Positions 1-9,215 of a stretch of DNA of 64,000 bases are shown one piece after another; the first letter of the stretch is position 1; each line of letters starts with the position of its first letter. The DNA lies in assembly GCA_014656015.1 (NCBI GenBank), contig BNBP01000009.1, positions 81,936-145,935 on the forward strand, in the 5' to 3' direction. Origin of the DNA: Streptomyces griseoaurantiacus. GTDB lineage: Bacteria; Actinomycetota; Actinomycetes; Streptomycetales; Streptomycetaceae. The notes below the pieces were generated by a model, which was not told where the DNA came from, searched no databases, and saw nothing but the letters and a program-made list of their open reading frames with translations. A program made the position numbers and the translations under genes.

Positions 1-338
1 TTTCGCCCTGTCTGCCCACGCAGCCCGGGCATGCCTGAACCGCATGCTCCACACTCCGATCGCCGCCTTGCAGCGGTCGGGTGCGCTGCGTGCTCAGTGG
101 TCCCGGAGCCGTACGGAGCCCGTCCCGCCCTGCGGGCCGGTCCGTGCGGCTTCCGACAGAAGAGAGGGGAGCGGGAGGGATGCGGTTCCCCGCGAGGACG
201 CCTTCCGTTCACCGGCGGGCGTGATGTCGATCACCGCGCGGCGCGGGGGCGGTGACGGCGAACGGCCGCCGCGCGCAGGGAACTTGCCCTGTGTGCGGCG
301 GCCGTCCGGGACCGCGTGCCGTGCGGCGGGTGCGCCGG
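1..338. other. Non-coding stretch downstream of the exporter gene
   Basis: No convincing gene is seen here on either strand. The open frames that cross it are GC-driven and continue as antisense reading of the exporter gene next door. The region lies 3' of the leftward exporter gene. I see no strong hairpin with a T-rich tail. The neighbouring gene on the left is outside the window. Confidence 0.5.
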
Positions 339-1901
339 TCAGTGCGCGGCCGCGCCCGCCGGGGCGCCCCGGCCCTGCGGGCGGGCGACCACCAGGACGC
401 CCGAGGCCACGGCGGCGATCAGCATCGCGGCCACGCCCCACCAGATGGCGTTGGTGTAGCCGTGCACGATGCCCTCGCGCGCCACCTGCCGCATCCCGGC
501 GCCGCTGGTGCGGTGCTCGCTGATGTACGTGGCGGTCGCCGAGGTGGCGATCGTGTTCAGCAGCGCGGTACCGAGCGAACCGCCCACCTGCTGCGAGGTG
601 TTGACCATCGCGGAGGTCACGCCGGCGTCCTGCGGGCGCACGCCGTGGGTCGCGGTGGAGAAGACCGGCATGAAGGTCAGGCCCATGCCGAGCCCGAGCA
701 GCAGTTCCGCCGGGAGGATGTGCGTGGCGTACGCGGAGTCGACGCCGAGCTGGGTCAGTACCAGCAGCCCCGAGGCCGCGAGCAGCATGCCGGGCACCAT
801 CAGCGCCCGCGCGGGCACGCGCGGCAGCAGCCGGGCGGAGATCTGCGTGGAGCCGATGATGATCGACGCGGACATCGGCAGGAAGGCCAGACCACTCCTG
901 ACCGGCGAGTATCCGAGGATGCCCTGGAGGTAGTAGGTCATGAAGAGGAACAGGCCGAACATGCCGATCGTGGCGAGGGCCATCGTCAGGAAGGACCCGG
1001 CCCGGTTGCGGTCGCTGAGGATGCGCAGCGGCAGCAGCGGGTGCTTGGCCTTGCCCTGCCAGAGCACGAAGGCCACGAGCAGCGCCAGGCCGCCGAAGAG
1101 CAGGGTCAGCACCAGGGCGTCGCTCCAGCCGCGCGGCTCGGCCTCGGAGAAGCCGTAGACGACGGCGACCAGGCCGCCGCAGCCGAGGATGACACCGGGG
1201 ACGTCGAGCCGGGACTCGCTGTGCCCGGGGCGGTCGTGCAGCAGGATCAGGGCGCCGATCACCGCGACGGCCGCGATCGGGATGTTGACGTACAGGCACC
1301 AGCGCCAGTTCGCGTACGAGGTGAGCACGCCGCCGAGGAGCAGGCCGAGCGCGGCGCCCGCGCCGGCGATGGCGCCGTAGATGCCGAAGGCCTTGCCGCG
1401 CTCGCGCGGGTCGGTGAACGTCGTGGTCATCAGGGAGAGCGCGGAGGGCGCGAGGACGGCGCCGAAGACGCCCTGCAGGGCGCGCGCGCCGAAGAGCATG
1501 CCGGGGCTGCCGGCCGCGCCGCCGATCGCGGAGGCCACGGCGAAGCCGACCAGGCCGATGATGAAGGTGCGCTTGCGGCCGACCAGGTCGGCGATGCGGC
1601 CGCCGAGCAGCAGCAGGCCGCCGAAGGCCAGGGTGTAGGCGGTGATGACCCACTGGCGGTTGCCGTCGGTCATGCCCAGCGCCTTCTGCGCGGAGGGCAG
1701 TGCGATGTTCACGATGGTCGCGTCGAGGACGACCATCAGCTGGGCCAGCGCGATGACGACCAGACCCCACCAGCGGCGGGGGTCCGGGGCCTCGACGGCG
1801 CTGCCGGAGGTGGGTGCCGGGGCCGTGCGTATGGCCTCGGCGGATGAGGAGTCGCTCATGTCGCGGGGTGTCGCTTCCTTGGGTTCGTGAGGGTTGTTCA
1901 C
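339..1901 (-). CDS. MFS drug exporter, DHA2 (14-TMS, EmrB/QacA) family
   Basis: This 520-aa membrane protein starts at an ATG and has a hydrophilic N-terminus of about 45 residues. About fourteen hydrophobic segments follow. The first begins near WWGLVVIALAQLMVVLDATI, the DHA2 signature helix with its buried Asp; a GGRIADLVGRK loop (MFS motif A) comes after TM2. The family exports drugs or toxic metabolites by proton antiport. The gene is divergent from a MarR regulator 77 bp away, the usual arrangement for a repressor controlling its exporter. The 3' end is Ala/Gly-rich. The substrate cannot be read from the sequence. Confidence 0.93.
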   Translation of the reverse strand: MNNPHEPKEATPRDMSDSSSAEAIRTAPAPTSGSAVEAPDPRRWWGLVVIALAQLMVVLDATIVNIALPSAQKALGMTDGNRQWVITAYTLAFGGLLLLGGRIADLVGRKRTFIIGLVGFAVASAIGGAAGSPGMLFGARALQGVFGAVLAPSALSLMTTTFTDPRERGKAFGIYGAIAGAGAALGLLLGGVLTSYANWRWCLYVNIPIAAVAVIGALILLHDRPGHSESRLDVPGVILGCGGLVAVVYGFSEAEPRGWSDALVLTLLFGGLALLVAFVLWQGKAKHPLLPLRILSDRNRAGSFLTMALATIGMFGLFLFMTYYLQGILGYSPVRSGLAFLPMSASIIIGSTQISARLLPRVPARALMVPGMLLAASGLLVLTQLGVDSAYATHILPAELLLGLGMGLTFMPVFSTATHGVRPQDAGVTSAMVNTSQQVGGSLGTALLNTIATSATATYISEHRTSGAGMRQVAREGIVHGYTNAIWWGVAAMLIAAVASGVLVVARPQGRGAPAGAAAH

Positions 1902-1934
1902 TCGGGCCCCCTGGCCCGGACCGTCACTTACGCG

Positions 1935-1978
1935 GATCGTCAGTATCGCTGATCGTCACCAAAGGATACGCTATCCGT
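1935..1978 (+). promoter_or_regulatory. Divergent promoter and operator region between exporter and marR-type gene
   Basis: A perfect inverted repeat, GGATA-CGC-TATCC, lies at 1964-1976, and a second overlapping pair, ATACG/CGTAT, at 1966-1980. A direct repeat GATCGTCA occurs at 1935-1942 and 1951-1958. The hexamer TACGCT (1967-1972) sits 6 nt before the regulator ATG, which suggests a leaderless transcript whose -10 box lies inside the palindrome. A MarR dimer bound here would block its own promoter and probably the exporter promoter. This is inferred from symmetry and position; no binding data are available. Confidence 0.7.
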
Positions 1979-2488
1979 ATGACGGGCGCGCAACTTCCGG
2001 GTGACCTCGACGGCGCTCTGGCCGCGAGGCTGGGCTATCTGCTGAAGAACGCCTATTTCCGGCTCAGTGAACGGATGACGGCGGCGCTGGACCCCTACGG
2101 GATGAACCCGCGCGAGCTCGGCGTGCTCTCGGCGATCCAGGCGGGCGGCATCGAGGAGGGCGGCCAGGAGTGGTCGCAGATGGAGCTCGCCGGACGCCTC
2201 GGGGTGGACCGGACCACGATGGTGGCGCTCATCGACGGCCTGGAGCGCAAGGGACTGGTCGAACGGCGCCGCAGCGCGCGTGACCGGCGGCGCAACGTCG
2301 TCCTGCTGACGGCGGAGGGGGAGCGGTGCCGCCGCGAGGCGGACGTGGCGCGGCTACAGGTCGAACGCGAGTTCCTGGCCCCCCTGGACGAGGAGACGGC
2401 CGCGGTGCTCACCGAGGCGCTGCGCACCCTGTTCGCGGCCCACGGCCGGGTGAGCCGGCCCCACTGCCCGCCGTCGTCCGCCACGTGA
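1979..2488 (+). CDS. MarR-family transcriptional regulator
   Basis: The 169-aa protein has a winged helix-turn-helix around residues 50-115, including the DRTTMVALIDGLERKGLVER recognition helix and wing. Flanking helices form the dimer interface typical of MarR. The frame stays open upstream, but the ATG at 1979 is preferred: it matches the family length and sits 6 nt after a TACGCT hexamer, as in a leaderless mRNA. It is divergent from the DHA2 exporter, so it is probably an autorepressor that also controls efflux. The ligand is unknown. Confidence 0.92.
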   Translation: MTGAQLPGDLDGALAARLGYLLKNAYFRLSERMTAALDPYGMNPRELGVLSAIQAGGIEEGGQEWSQMELAGRLGVDRTTMVALIDGLERKGLVERRRSARDRRRNVVLLTAEGERCRREADVARLQVEREFLAPLDEETAAVLTEALRTLFAAHGRVSRPHCPPSSAT

Positions 2489-2980
2489 ACCGCGTCACAC
2501 CCGCGGGCCTCGTGAGGGGTCCGGATGACGCTCCCGGGCGCCGCGCGACCCCCGTTGGTTTGATGCGCGTCACCTTCGGGGTATTGTCCTGCGCTCAATT
2601 GGCGCGCGAAGCGCCCCGTATGGCAGACTAGCGGGGTTGCTCGGTCGAGTGCCGATGCTGCGCGCCTCCCGCCGGGAGGACCGGAAGCGAGTCCCACAGT
2701 ACTCGTCGTTCCAACCGCCCTCGGGCGGCTCTGGGGCGGACGTACGGGAATCTTCCGGGAAGTGTCAGCGGGGTACCGGCCAGGCGCCCGGTGGGCCTCT
2801 CGCCCCCGGTCCGCGGTTCCGGAAGGGCCCGTGTTTCCCAGAGCAGGGATGTTCGAACAAGGGACATCTGTGTCAGCGGGAGCGCGACACGCCCGACCGC
2901 GTGGGTCGGCAGAGGCGGGAAGGGGAGCACACGCCCCCCGGGTACCAGAGCGTTACGAGAGACAGGACTACGAAGTAGCC
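2489..2980 (+). other. Leader and promoter region of the S10 ribosomal operon
   Basis: These 492 bases hold no gene. A tentative promoter uses CAGACT at 2624-2629 as -10; TTGGCG at 2599-2604 lies upstream, but the 19-nt spacing is long. A short hairpin (CCTCCC 2665-2670, GGGAGG 2674-2679) and a CCGCCC/GGGCGG pair near 2717-2724 lie in the leader. A long 5' UTR before rpsJ would allow control by translation products, as in other S10 operons. No L4-type regulatory fold was recognised. Confidence 0.45.
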
Positions 2981-3289
2981 ATGGCGGGACAGAAGATCCG
3001 CATCCGGCTCAAGGCCTACGACCACGAGGTCATCGACTCCTCGGCGAAGAAGATCGTCGAGACGGTGACGCGCACTGGTGCGTCGGTCGCGGGCCCGGTG
3101 CCGCTGCCCACTGAGAAGAACGTGTACTGCGTCATCAAGTCGCCGCACAAGTACAAGGACTCGCGCGAGCACTTCGAGATGCGCACGCACAAGCGCCTGA
3201 TCGACATCCTCGACCCGACCCCCAAGACCGTTGACTCTCTGATGCGACTCGACCTCCCGGCCGGTGTCGACATCGAGATCAAGCTCTGA
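2981..3289 (+). CDS. rpsJ: 30S ribosomal protein S10
   Basis: The 102-aa product starts [15 protein letters not shown], the classic S10 start, and contains the conserved [13 protein letters not shown] segment. S10 sits in the 30S head; in other bacteria it also joins NusB in antitermination. The ATG at 2981 gives the normal family length; the open frame upstream is not coding. It opens the S10 operon, which here runs rpsJ-rplC-rplD-rplW-rplB-rpsS-rplV-rpsC-rplP-rpmC-rpsQ with tight spacing and several start-stop overlaps. Confidence 0.97.
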   Translation: MAGQKIRIRLKAYDHEVIDSSAKKIVETVTRTGASVAGPVPLPTEKNVYCVIKSPHKYKDSREHFEMRTHKRLIDILDPTPKTVDSLMRLDLPAGVDIEIKL

Positions 3290-3306
3290 AGGCCGGTGAT
3301 CTGAAG

Positions 3307-3951
3307 ATGACCAAGCAGATCAAGGGCATCCTGGGCGAGAAGCTCGGCATGACGCAGGTGTGGGACGAGAACAACCGTGTCGTCCCGGTCACCGTCGTCA
3401 AGGCCGGTCCCAACGTCGTCACCCAGGTCCGCACGAACGACGCCGACGGCTACGAGTCCGTCCAGATCGCGTTCGGCGACATCGACCCCCGCAAGGTGAA
3501 CAAGCCCCTCAAGGGCCACTTCGCCAAGGCGGACGTCACCCCCCGCCGTCACCTCGTCGAGATCCGCACGGCCGACGCCGCCGAGTACACGCTCGGCCAG
3601 GAAGTCACCGCCGAGGTCTTCGAGTCCGGCGTGAAGGTCGACGTCACCGGCAAGAGCAAGGGCAAGGGCTTCGCCGGTGTCATGAAGCGTCACAACTTCA
3701 AGGGCCTCGGCGCCGGTCACGGCACCCAGCGCAAGCACCGCTCGCCGGGCTCCATCGGTGGCTGCGCCACCCCGGGCCGCGTGTTCAAGGGCCTCCGCAT
3801 GGCGGGCCGCATGGGCAACGAGCGGGTCACCACCCAGAACCTGACCGTCCACGCCGTTGACGCGGAGAAGGGTCTGCTGCTCATCAAGGGCGCGGTTCCC
3901 GGTCCGAACGGCGGCCTCGTCCTGGTCCGCACCGCGGCCAAGGGGGCCTGA
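3307..3951 (+). CDS. rplC: 50S ribosomal protein L3
   Basis: The 214-aa protein opens [20 protein letters not shown] and carries the long basic loop [15 protein letters not shown] near residues 155-170, which reaches toward the peptidyl-transferase centre. L3 is an early assembly protein of the large subunit. It lies 17 nt after rpsJ and 7 nt before rplD, so it is cotranscribed. Length and sequence are normal. Confidence 0.97.
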   Translation: MTKQIKGILGEKLGMTQVWDENNRVVPVTVVKAGPNVVTQVRTNDADGYESVQIAFGDIDPRKVNKPLKGHFAKADVTPRRHLVEIRTADAAEYTLGQEVTAEVFESGVKVDVTGKSKGKGFAGVMKRHNFKGLGAGHGTQRKHRSPGSIGGCATPGRVFKGLRMAGRMGNERVTTQNLTVHAVDAEKGLLLIKGAVPGPNGGLVLVRTAAKGA

Positions 3952-3958
3952 GGAACCG

Positions 3959-4618
3959 ATGAGCACTGTTGACATCCTTTCGCCTGCCGGCGAGAAGACC
4001 GGTAGCGTCGAGCTCCCCGCGGAGATCTTCGGCGTGGAGAAGATCAGCATCCCGCTGATCCACCAGGTCGTCGTCGCGCAGAACGCCGCTGCCCGCCAGG
4101 GCACGCACAAGACCAAGCGTCGCGGCGAGGTCCGCGGTGGCGGCAAGAAGCCGTACCGCCAGAAGGGCACCGGCCGCGCCCGTCAGGGTTCGACCCGCGC
4201 CCCGCAGTTCGCCGGCGGTGGCGTCGTCCACGGCCCGCAGCCGCGTGACTACTCGCAGCGGACCCCGAAGAAGATGAAGGCGGCGGCCCTGCGCCACGCC
4301 CTCACCGACCGGGCCCGTCACGACCGGATCCACGTCGTCACCGGCGTGGTCGAGGGCGAGACCGCCTCCACCAAGGCCGCTCGGACGCTGTTCGGCAAGA
4401 TCTCGGAGCGCAAGAACCTGCTCCTGGTCATCGACCGCGCCGACGAGGCCGCGTGGCTCTCCGCCCGCAACCTGCCCCAGGTCCACATCCTGGAGCCGGG
4501 CCAGCTGAACACGTACGACGTTCTCGTCTCGGACGACGTGGTCTTCACCCAGGCCGCCTTCGAGTCCTTCGTGTCCGGCCCGAACAAGGCCAACGACACC
4601 GAAGGGAGCGAGGCCTGA
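3959..4618 (+). CDS. rplD: 50S ribosomal protein L4
   Basis: The 219-aa product has the long exit-tunnel loop with [20 protein letters not shown] near residues 60-80. The ATG at 3959 is 7 nt after the rplC stop and is used in preference to the upstream open frame. In enterobacteria L4 also represses the S10 operon; whether that holds in actinomycetes cannot be told from sequence. The stop codon shares one base with the rplW start (TGATG), implying translational coupling. Confidence 0.97.
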   Translation: MSTVDILSPAGEKTGSVELPAEIFGVEKISIPLIHQVVVAQNAAARQGTHKTKRRGEVRGGGKKPYRQKGTGRARQGSTRAPQFAGGGVVHGPQPRDYSQRTPKKMKAAALRHALTDRARHDRIHVVTGVVEGETASTKAARTLFGKISERKNLLLVIDRADEAAWLSARNLPQVHILEPGQLNTYDVLVSDDVVFTQAAFESFVSGPNKANDTEGSEA

Positions 4619-5037
4619 TGGCTACGCGTCACCCGAGCATCGCCTCCAAGGCTGCGAAGGCCGCCAAGGCCGCGCGCGTCGCCAAGGCGCGCCGCCACGC
4701 CGCGGAAGGCAAGAACACCGTCGAGACCCCCGTCAGCAAGTCCTTCACGGACCCCCGTGACGTGCTGCTGAAGCCGGTCGTCTCCGAGAAGAGCTACGCC
4801 CTCCTCGACGACAACAAGTACACGTTCATCGTCGCGCCGGGCAGCAACAAGACCCAGATCAAGCAGGCCGTCGAGGCGGTCTTCGAGGTCAAGGTCACCG
4901 GGGTCAACACGATCAACCGGCAGGGCAAGCGCAAGCGCACCCGTACCGGCTTCGGTCAGCGTGCCGCCACCAAGCGCGCGATCGTGACCCTTGCCGAGGG
5001 CGACCGTATCGACATCTTCGGCGGACCGACCTCCTGA
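4618..5037 (+). CDS. rplW: 50S ribosomal protein L23
   Basis: The 139-aa protein has a normal L23 core from about residue 44 ([20 protein letters not shown]). Before it is an Ala/Lys-rich N-terminal extension of about 40 residues, not present in E. coli L23 (100 aa). L23 lies at the tunnel exit and docks trigger factor and SRP. The start overlaps the rplD stop by one base. The extension seems common in streptomycetes; its role is unknown. Confidence 0.97.
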   Translation: MATRHPSIASKAAKAAKAARVAKARRHAAEGKNTVETPVSKSFTDPRDVLLKPVVSEKSYALLDDNKYTFIVAPGSNKTQIKQAVEAVFEVKVTGVNTINRQGKRKRTRTGFGQRAATKRAIVTLAEGDRIDIFGGPTS

Positions 5038-5088
5038 CGGAGGTTCGGAACGTCCAGATAATCGGAACTTTCCGAGGACTGAGAGACA

Positions 5089-5925
5089 ATGGGTATCCGC
5101 AAGTACAAGCCGACGACTCCTGGCCGTCGTGGCGCCAGCGTCGCCGACTTCGTCGAGGTCACGCGGTCCACGCCGGAGAAGTCGCTGGTCCGTCCCCTGC
5201 ACAGCAAGGGCGGCCGTAACAATTCCGGTCGTGTGACCGTTCGCCACCAGGGTGGCGGACACAAGCGCGCCTACCGCGTGATCGACTTCCGTCGTCACGA
5301 CAAGGACGGCGTGCCGGCGAAGGTCGCGCACATCGAGTACGACCCCAACCGCACCGCGCGCATCGCGCTGCTGCACTACGCGGACGGCGAGAAGCGCTAC
5401 ATCCTCGCCCCGCGTGGCCTGTCGCAGGGCGACCGCGTCGAGAACGGTCCCGGCGCCGACATCAAGCCGGGCAACAACCTCGCGCTGCGCAACATCCCGG
5501 TCGGTACCACGCTGCACGCCATCGAGCTGCGGCCGGGCGGCGGCGCCAAGTTCGCCCGCTCCGCCGGCGCCTCGGTGCAGCTGCTCGCGAAGGAGGGCTC
5601 GATGGCCCACCTCCGCATGCCGTCCGGTGAGATCCGCCTGGTCGACGTGCGCTGCCGCGCCACCGTCGGCGAGGTCGGCAACGCCGAGCAGTCGAACATC
5701 AACTGGGGCAAGGCCGGCCGCAAGCGCTGGCTGGGCGTCCGCCCGACCGTCCGTGGTGTGGTCATGAACCCCGTGGACCACCCGCACGGTGGTGGCGAGG
5801 GCCGTACCTCCGGTGGTCGCCACCCGGTGTCCCCGTGGGGCAAGAAGGAAGGTCGTACTCGTTCGCCCAAGAAGGCGTCGAACAAGTACATCGTCCGCCG
5901 CCGCAAGACGAACAAGAAGCGCTAG
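5089..5925 (+). CDS. rplB: 50S ribosomal protein L2
   Basis: The 278-aa protein begins [20 protein letters not shown]. It contains the C-terminal [15 protein letters not shown] motif whose His is close to the peptidyl-transferase centre. L2 binds 23S rRNA and bridges the subunits. A Shine-Dalgarno-like CCGAGGACTGAGAGACA precedes the ATG. The 51-nt gap after rplW is one of the wider ones in this operon. Confidence 0.97.
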   Translation: MGIRKYKPTTPGRRGASVADFVEVTRSTPEKSLVRPLHSKGGRNNSGRVTVRHQGGGHKRAYRVIDFRRHDKDGVPAKVAHIEYDPNRTARIALLHYADGEKRYILAPRGLSQGDRVENGPGADIKPGNNLALRNIPVGTTLHAIELRPGGGAKFARSAGASVQLLAKEGSMAHLRMPSGEIRLVDVRCRATVGEVGNAEQSNINWGKAGRKRWLGVRPTVRGVVMNPVDHPHGGGEGRTSGGRHPVSPWGKKEGRTRSPKKASNKYIVRRRKTNKKR

Positions 5926-5937
5926 GAGCGGGTTCAG

Positions 5938-6219
5938 ATGCCGCGCAGTCTCAAGAAGGGGCCCTTCGTCGACGACCACCTCATGAAGAAGGTGGACGTG
6001 CAGAACGAGGCAGGTTCCAAGAACGTCATCAAGACCTGGTCCCGTCGCTCGATGATCGTCCCGGCCATGCTGGGCCACACGATCGCGGTGCACAACGGCA
6101 AGACCCACATCCCGGTGTTTGTCACCGAGTCGATGGTCGGCCACAAGCTCGGCGAGTTCTCGCCGACGCGCACCTTCCGGGGTCACGTCAAGGACGACCG
6201 GAAGTCGAAGCGCCGCTAA
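5938..6219 (+). CDS. rpsS: 30S ribosomal protein S19
   Basis: The 93-aa protein starts [19 protein letters not shown] and includes the conserved [20 protein letters not shown] block. S19 forms a head complex with S13 and contacts the A-site finger of 23S rRNA. It lies 12 nt after rplB and has the usual length. Confidence 0.97.
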   Translation: MPRSLKKGPFVDDHLMKKVDVQNEAGSKNVIKTWSRRSMIVPAMLGHTIAVHNGKTHIPVFVTESMVGHKLGEFSPTRTFRGHVKDDRKSKRR

Positions 6220-6261
6220 CAGCGGGGTGGAATGACCATGACAAACACTGAAGGGACAACC

Positions 6262-6609
6262 ATGGAAGCCAGGGCCCAGGCGCGGTACATCCGCGTCACG
6301 CCCATGAAGGCCCGCCGCGTGGTGGACCTCATCCGTGGCATGGATGCCACGGAGGCTCAGGCGGTCCTGCGTTTCGCCCCGCAGGCCGCGAGCGTGCCGG
6401 TCGGCAAGGTGCTGGACAGCGCCATCGCCAACGCCGCGCACAACTACGACCACACCGACGCCGACAGCCTCTTCATCTCCGAGGCCTACGTCGACGAGGG
6501 TCCGACCCTGAAGCGGTTCCGGCCGCGTGCCCAGGGCCGTGCCTACCGGATCCGCAAGCGGACCAGCCACATCACCGTGGTCGTCAGCAGCAAGGAAGGA
6601 ACCCGGTAA
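6262..6609 (+). CDS. rplV: 50S ribosomal protein L22
   Basis: The 115-aa product begins [20 protein letters not shown] and has the extended beta-hairpin lining the exit tunnel (region around [19 protein letters not shown]), the site of many macrolide-resistance changes in other bacteria. An in-frame ATG 30 nt upstream would add ten residues. The ATG at 6262 is preferred because AAGGGA lies 5 nt upstream and the product then matches the family start. The stop TAA overlaps the rpsC ATG by one base. Confidence 0.94.
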   Translation: MEARAQARYIRVTPMKARRVVDLIRGMDATEAQAVLRFAPQAASVPVGKVLDSAIANAAHNYDHTDADSLFISEAYVDEGPTLKRFRPRAQGRAYRIRKRTSHITVVVSSKEGTR

Positions 6610-7439
6610 TGGGCCAGAAGGTAAACCCGCACGGGTTCCGGCTCGGCATCACCACCGACTTCAAGTCGCGTTGGTACGCCGACAAGCTGTACAAGGACTA
6701 CGTCAAGGAAGACGTCGCCATCCGTCGGATGATGACGTCCGGCATGGAGCGCGCCGGCATCTCGAAGGTGGAGATCGAGCGCACCCGTGACCGTGTGCGT
6801 GTGGACATCCACACCGCTCGTCCGGGCATCGTCATCGGCCGCCGCGGCGCCGAGGCCGACCGCATCCGCGGTGACCTCGAGAAGCTGACGGGCAAGCAGG
6901 TCCAGCTGAACATCCTCGAGGTCAAGAACCCCGAGACGGACGCTCAGCTCGTGGCCCAGGCCGTCGCCGAGCAGCTCTCCAGCCGTGTCTCCTTCCGCCG
7001 TGCCATGCGCAAGAGCATGCAGTCGGCGATGAAGGCGGGCGCCAAGGGCATCAAGATCCAGTGCGGTGGCCGCCTCGGCGGCGCCGAGATGTCCCGCTCG
7101 GAGTTCTACCGCGAGGGCCGCGTGCCCCTGCACACGCTCCGCGCGAACGTGGACTACGGCTTCTTCGAGGCCAAGACGACCTTCGGCCGCATCGGTGTGA
7201 AGGTCTGGATCTACAAGGGCGACGTCAAGAACATCGCCGAGGTCCGCGCCGAGAACGCCGCCGCCCGTGCCGGCAACCGCCCGGCCCGTGGCGGTGCCGA
7301 CCGTCCGGCCCGCGGTGGCCGCGGTGGCGAGCGTGGCGGTCGCGGTCGTAAGCCGCAGCAGTCGGCTCCGGCAGCCGAGGCCCCCAAGGCCGACGCGCCC
7401 GCCGCTGCTCCGGCTGAGAGCACCGGAACGGAGGCCTGA
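6609..7439 (+). CDS. rpsC: 30S ribosomal protein S3 with an Arg-Gly-rich tail
   Basis: The core is a normal S3 with an N-terminal KH domain and the helicase-associated C-domain; S3 forms part of the mRNA entry channel. At 276 aa it is longer than E. coli S3 (233). The extra residues, from about 217, are rich in Arg and Gly ([13 protein letters not shown]) and end in an Ala/Pro segment. RGG-type tails often bind RNA; here that is inference. It overlaps rplV by one base and rplP follows after 5 nt. Confidence 0.97.
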   Translation: MGQKVNPHGFRLGITTDFKSRWYADKLYKDYVKEDVAIRRMMTSGMERAGISKVEIERTRDRVRVDIHTARPGIVIGRRGAEADRIRGDLEKLTGKQVQLNILEVKNPETDAQLVAQAVAEQLSSRVSFRRAMRKSMQSAMKAGAKGIKIQCGGRLGGAEMSRSEFYREGRVPLHTLRANVDYGFFEAKTTFGRIGVKVWIYKGDVKNIAEVRAENAAARAGNRPARGGADRPARGGRGGERGGRGRKPQQSAPAAEAPKADAPAAAPAESTGTEA

Positions 7440-7444
7440 CCGAC

Positions 7445-7864
7445 ATGCTGATCCCCCGTAGGGTCAAGCACCGCAAGCAGCACCACCCGAAGCGCCGTGG
7501 TCAGGCCAAGGGCGGTACGACGGTCTCGTTCGGCGAGTACGGCATTCAGGCCCTCACGCCGGCGTACGTGACCAACCGCCAGATCGAGGCGGCCCGTATC
7601 GCCATGACCCGCCACATCAAGCGTGGCGGCAAGGTCTGGATCAACATCTACCCGGACCGCCCGCTCACGAAGAAGCCTGCCGAGACCCGCATGGGTTCCG
7701 GTAAGGGTTCTCCCGAGTGGTGGATCGCGAACGTGCACCCGGGACGGGTCATGTTCGAGCTGTCCTACCCCAACGAGAAGATCGCCCGTGAGGCGCTGAC
7801 TCGTGCGGCCCACAAGCTGCCGATGAAGTGCCGGATCGTCAAGCGCGAGGCAGGTGAAGCGTGA
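7445..7864 (+). CDS. rplP: 50S ribosomal protein L16
   Basis: The 139-aa product starts [19 protein letters not shown] and carries the conserved [19 protein letters not shown] region. L16 sits beside the A-site tRNA and is needed late in 50S assembly. The stop codon overlaps the next ATG (TGATG) by one base, coupling it to rpmC. Confidence 0.97.
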   Translation: MLIPRRVKHRKQHHPKRRGQAKGGTTVSFGEYGIQALTPAYVTNRQIEAARIAMTRHIKRGGKVWINIYPDRPLTKKPAETRMGSGKGSPEWWIANVHPGRVMFELSYPNEKIAREALTRAAHKLPMKCRIVKREAGEA

Positions 7865-8088
7865 TGTCGGCCGGTACCAAGGCGTCCGAGCTGCGCGAAC
7901 TGGGTGACGAGGAGCTTCTGGCGAAGCTCCGCGAAGCCAAGGAAGAGCTGTTCAACCTCCGCTTCCAGGCGGCGACCGGTCAGCTCGAGAACCACGGTCG
8001 GCTGAAGGCCGTCCGGAAGGACATCGCGCGGATCTACACCCTGATGCGTGAGCGCGAGCTGGGCATCGAGACGGTGGAGAGCGCCTGA
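7864..8088 (+). CDS. rpmC: 50S ribosomal protein L29
   Basis: The 74-aa protein is two antiparallel helices with the family motifs [13 protein letters not shown] and [17 protein letters not shown] one codon upstream is also in frame. The ATG at 7864 is chosen because it forms the operon's typical stop-start overlap with rplP. L29 lies near the tunnel exit next to L23. Confidence 0.95.
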   Translation: MSAGTKASELRELGDEELLAKLREAKEELFNLRFQAATGQLENHGRLKAVRKDIARIYTLMRERELGIETVESA

Positions 8089-8375
8089 TGAGTGAGAGCA
8101 ACGTGACTGAGCAGACTGCAGAGGCCCGCGGCTTCCGCAAGACCCGTGAGGGTCTCGTCGTCAGCGACAAGATGGACAAGACCGTCGTCGTCGCCGTCGA
8201 GGACCGCGTCAAGCACGCGCTGTACGGCAAGGTCATCCGCCGTACCAACAAGCTCAAGGCGCACGACGAGCAGAACGCCGCGGGTGTCGGCGACCGCGTC
8301 CTCCTCATGGAGACCCGGCCGCTGTCCGCGACGAAGCGCTGGCGCGTCGTCGAGATCCTCGAGAAGGCCAAGTAG
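8088..8375 (+). CDS. rpsQ: 30S ribosomal protein S17
   Basis: The 95-aa protein contains the OB-fold segment [20 protein letters not shown] and the [16 protein letters not shown] region that binds 16S helix 11. The N-terminus has about 15 extra residues. It overlaps rpmC by one base and is the last gene of the S10 block; three hairpins follow before rplN. Confidence 0.97.
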   Translation: MSESNVTEQTAEARGFRKTREGLVVSDKMDKTVVVAVEDRVKHALYGKVIRRTNKLKAHDEQNAAGVGDRVLLMETRPLSATKRWRVVEILEKAK

Positions 8376-8377
8376 GT

Positions 8378-8492
8378 AATTCCCGCAAGGGAATTCCCAA
8401 CAGTACGTTCCTGCGGGGCATTCCTCGCAGGACAGTTCCGCCAGGCTCCACCGGGGCTGCTGCGCTCGATCAGAGCACGTCAGCCCCGGTGG
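8378..8492 (+). terminator. Three consecutive stem-loops between rpsQ and rplN
   Basis: The first hairpin (8378-8395) is a 7-bp stem AATTCCC/GGGAATT closed by a GCAA tetraloop (GNRA type). The second (8409-8432) is TCCTGCG/CGCAGGA with a 10-nt loop. The third (8448-8492) is a 12-bp stem, CCACCGGGGCTG/CAGCCCCGGTGG, with a 21-nt loop. None has a U tract. They lie at the junction of the S10 and spc blocks and could be a partial terminator, an RNase processing site, or a binding site for a spc-operon ribosomal protein. Confidence 0.6.
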
Positions 8493-8520
8493 GGAACCGG
8501 CAGACAAACAGGAGATAGAC

Positions 8521-8889
8521 GTGATCCAGCAGGAGTCGCGACTGCGTGTCGCCGACAACACGGGTGCGAAGGAAATTCTCACCATCCGTGTGCTCGGTGG
8601 CTCCGGTCGCCGCTACGCGGGCATCGGTGACGTCATCGTCGCCACCGTCAAGGACGCGATCCCCGGTGGCAACGTGAAGAAGGGTGACGTCGTCAAGGCG
8701 GTCATCGTTCGCACCGTCAAGGAGCGCCGCCGTCCGGACGGCTCGTACATCCGCTTCGACGAGAACGCCGCCGTCATTCTGAAGAACGACGGCGACCCTC
8801 GCGGCACCCGTATCTTCGGCCCCGTGGGCCGTGAGCTGCGCGAGAAGAAGTTCATGAAGATCATCTCCCTCGCGCCGGAGGTGCTGTGA
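8521..8889 (+). CDS. rplN: 50S ribosomal protein L14
   Basis: The 122-aa protein begins at a GTG ([20 protein letters not shown]), the standard L14 start, with an AGGAG 7-11 nt upstream. L14 is a beta-barrel protein at the subunit interface near the GTPase-factor site. It opens the spc block, rplN-rplX-rplE-rpsN-rpsH-rplF-rplR-rpsE-rpmD-rplO. Confidence 0.97.
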   Translation: MIQQESRLRVADNTGAKEILTIRVLGGSGRRYAGIGDVIVATVKDAIPGGNVKKGDVVKAVIVRTVKERRRPDGSYIRFDENAAVILKNDGDPRGTRIFGPVGRELREKKFMKIISLAPEVL

Positions 8890-8891
8890 GC

Positions 8892-9215
8892 ATGAAGATC
8901 AAGAAGGGCGACCTGGTTCAGGTCATCACCGGCAAGGACAAGGGCAAGCAGGGCAAGGTCATCGCGGCCTTCCCCCGCGAGGACCGCGTCCTGGTCGAGG
9001 GTGTCAACCGGGTCAAGAAGCACACCAAGGCCGGCCCGACCGCCAGCGGCTCGCAGGCCGGCGGCATCGTGACCACCGAGGCCCCCGTCCACGTCTCCAA
9101 CGTCCAGCTGGTCGTGGAGAAGGACGGCAACAAGGTCGTCACGCGTGTCGGTTACCGCTTCGACGAGGACGGCAACAAGATCCGCGTTGCCAAGCGGACG
9201 GGTGAGGACATCTGA
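8892..9215 (+). CDS. rplX: 50S ribosomal protein L24
   Basis: The 107-aa protein contains the KOW motif ([20 protein letters not shown], residues 4-23) and starts 50S assembly by binding the 5' end of 23S rRNA. A GTG at 8886, overlapping the rplN stop, would add two residues and lies closer to the GGAGG at 8876-8880. The ATG at 8892 fits the family start better, but the choice is not firm. The stop overlaps the rplE ATG by one base. Confidence 0.93.
   Translation: MKIKKGDLVQVITGKDKGKQGKVIAAFPREDRVLVEGVNRVKKHTKAGPTASGSQAGGIVTTEAPVHVSNVQLVVEKDGNKVVTRVGYRFDEDGNKIRVAKRTGEDI

Noticed and set aside
31..523. Overlapping plus-strand open frames at the window start
   Set aside because: They read antisense to, or downstream of, the exporter gene, have no ribosome-binding site and are typical of spurious GC-rich frames.
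252..1847. 531-codon open frame opposite the exporter gene
   Set aside because: Low-complexity composition (Arg/Gly/Glu/Asp) and complete overlap with a clear 14-helix transporter on the other strand.
6232..6261. Ten-residue N-terminal extension of L22
   Set aside because: The inner ATG has an AAGGGA site and matches the family start; the outer ATG has only a weak site.
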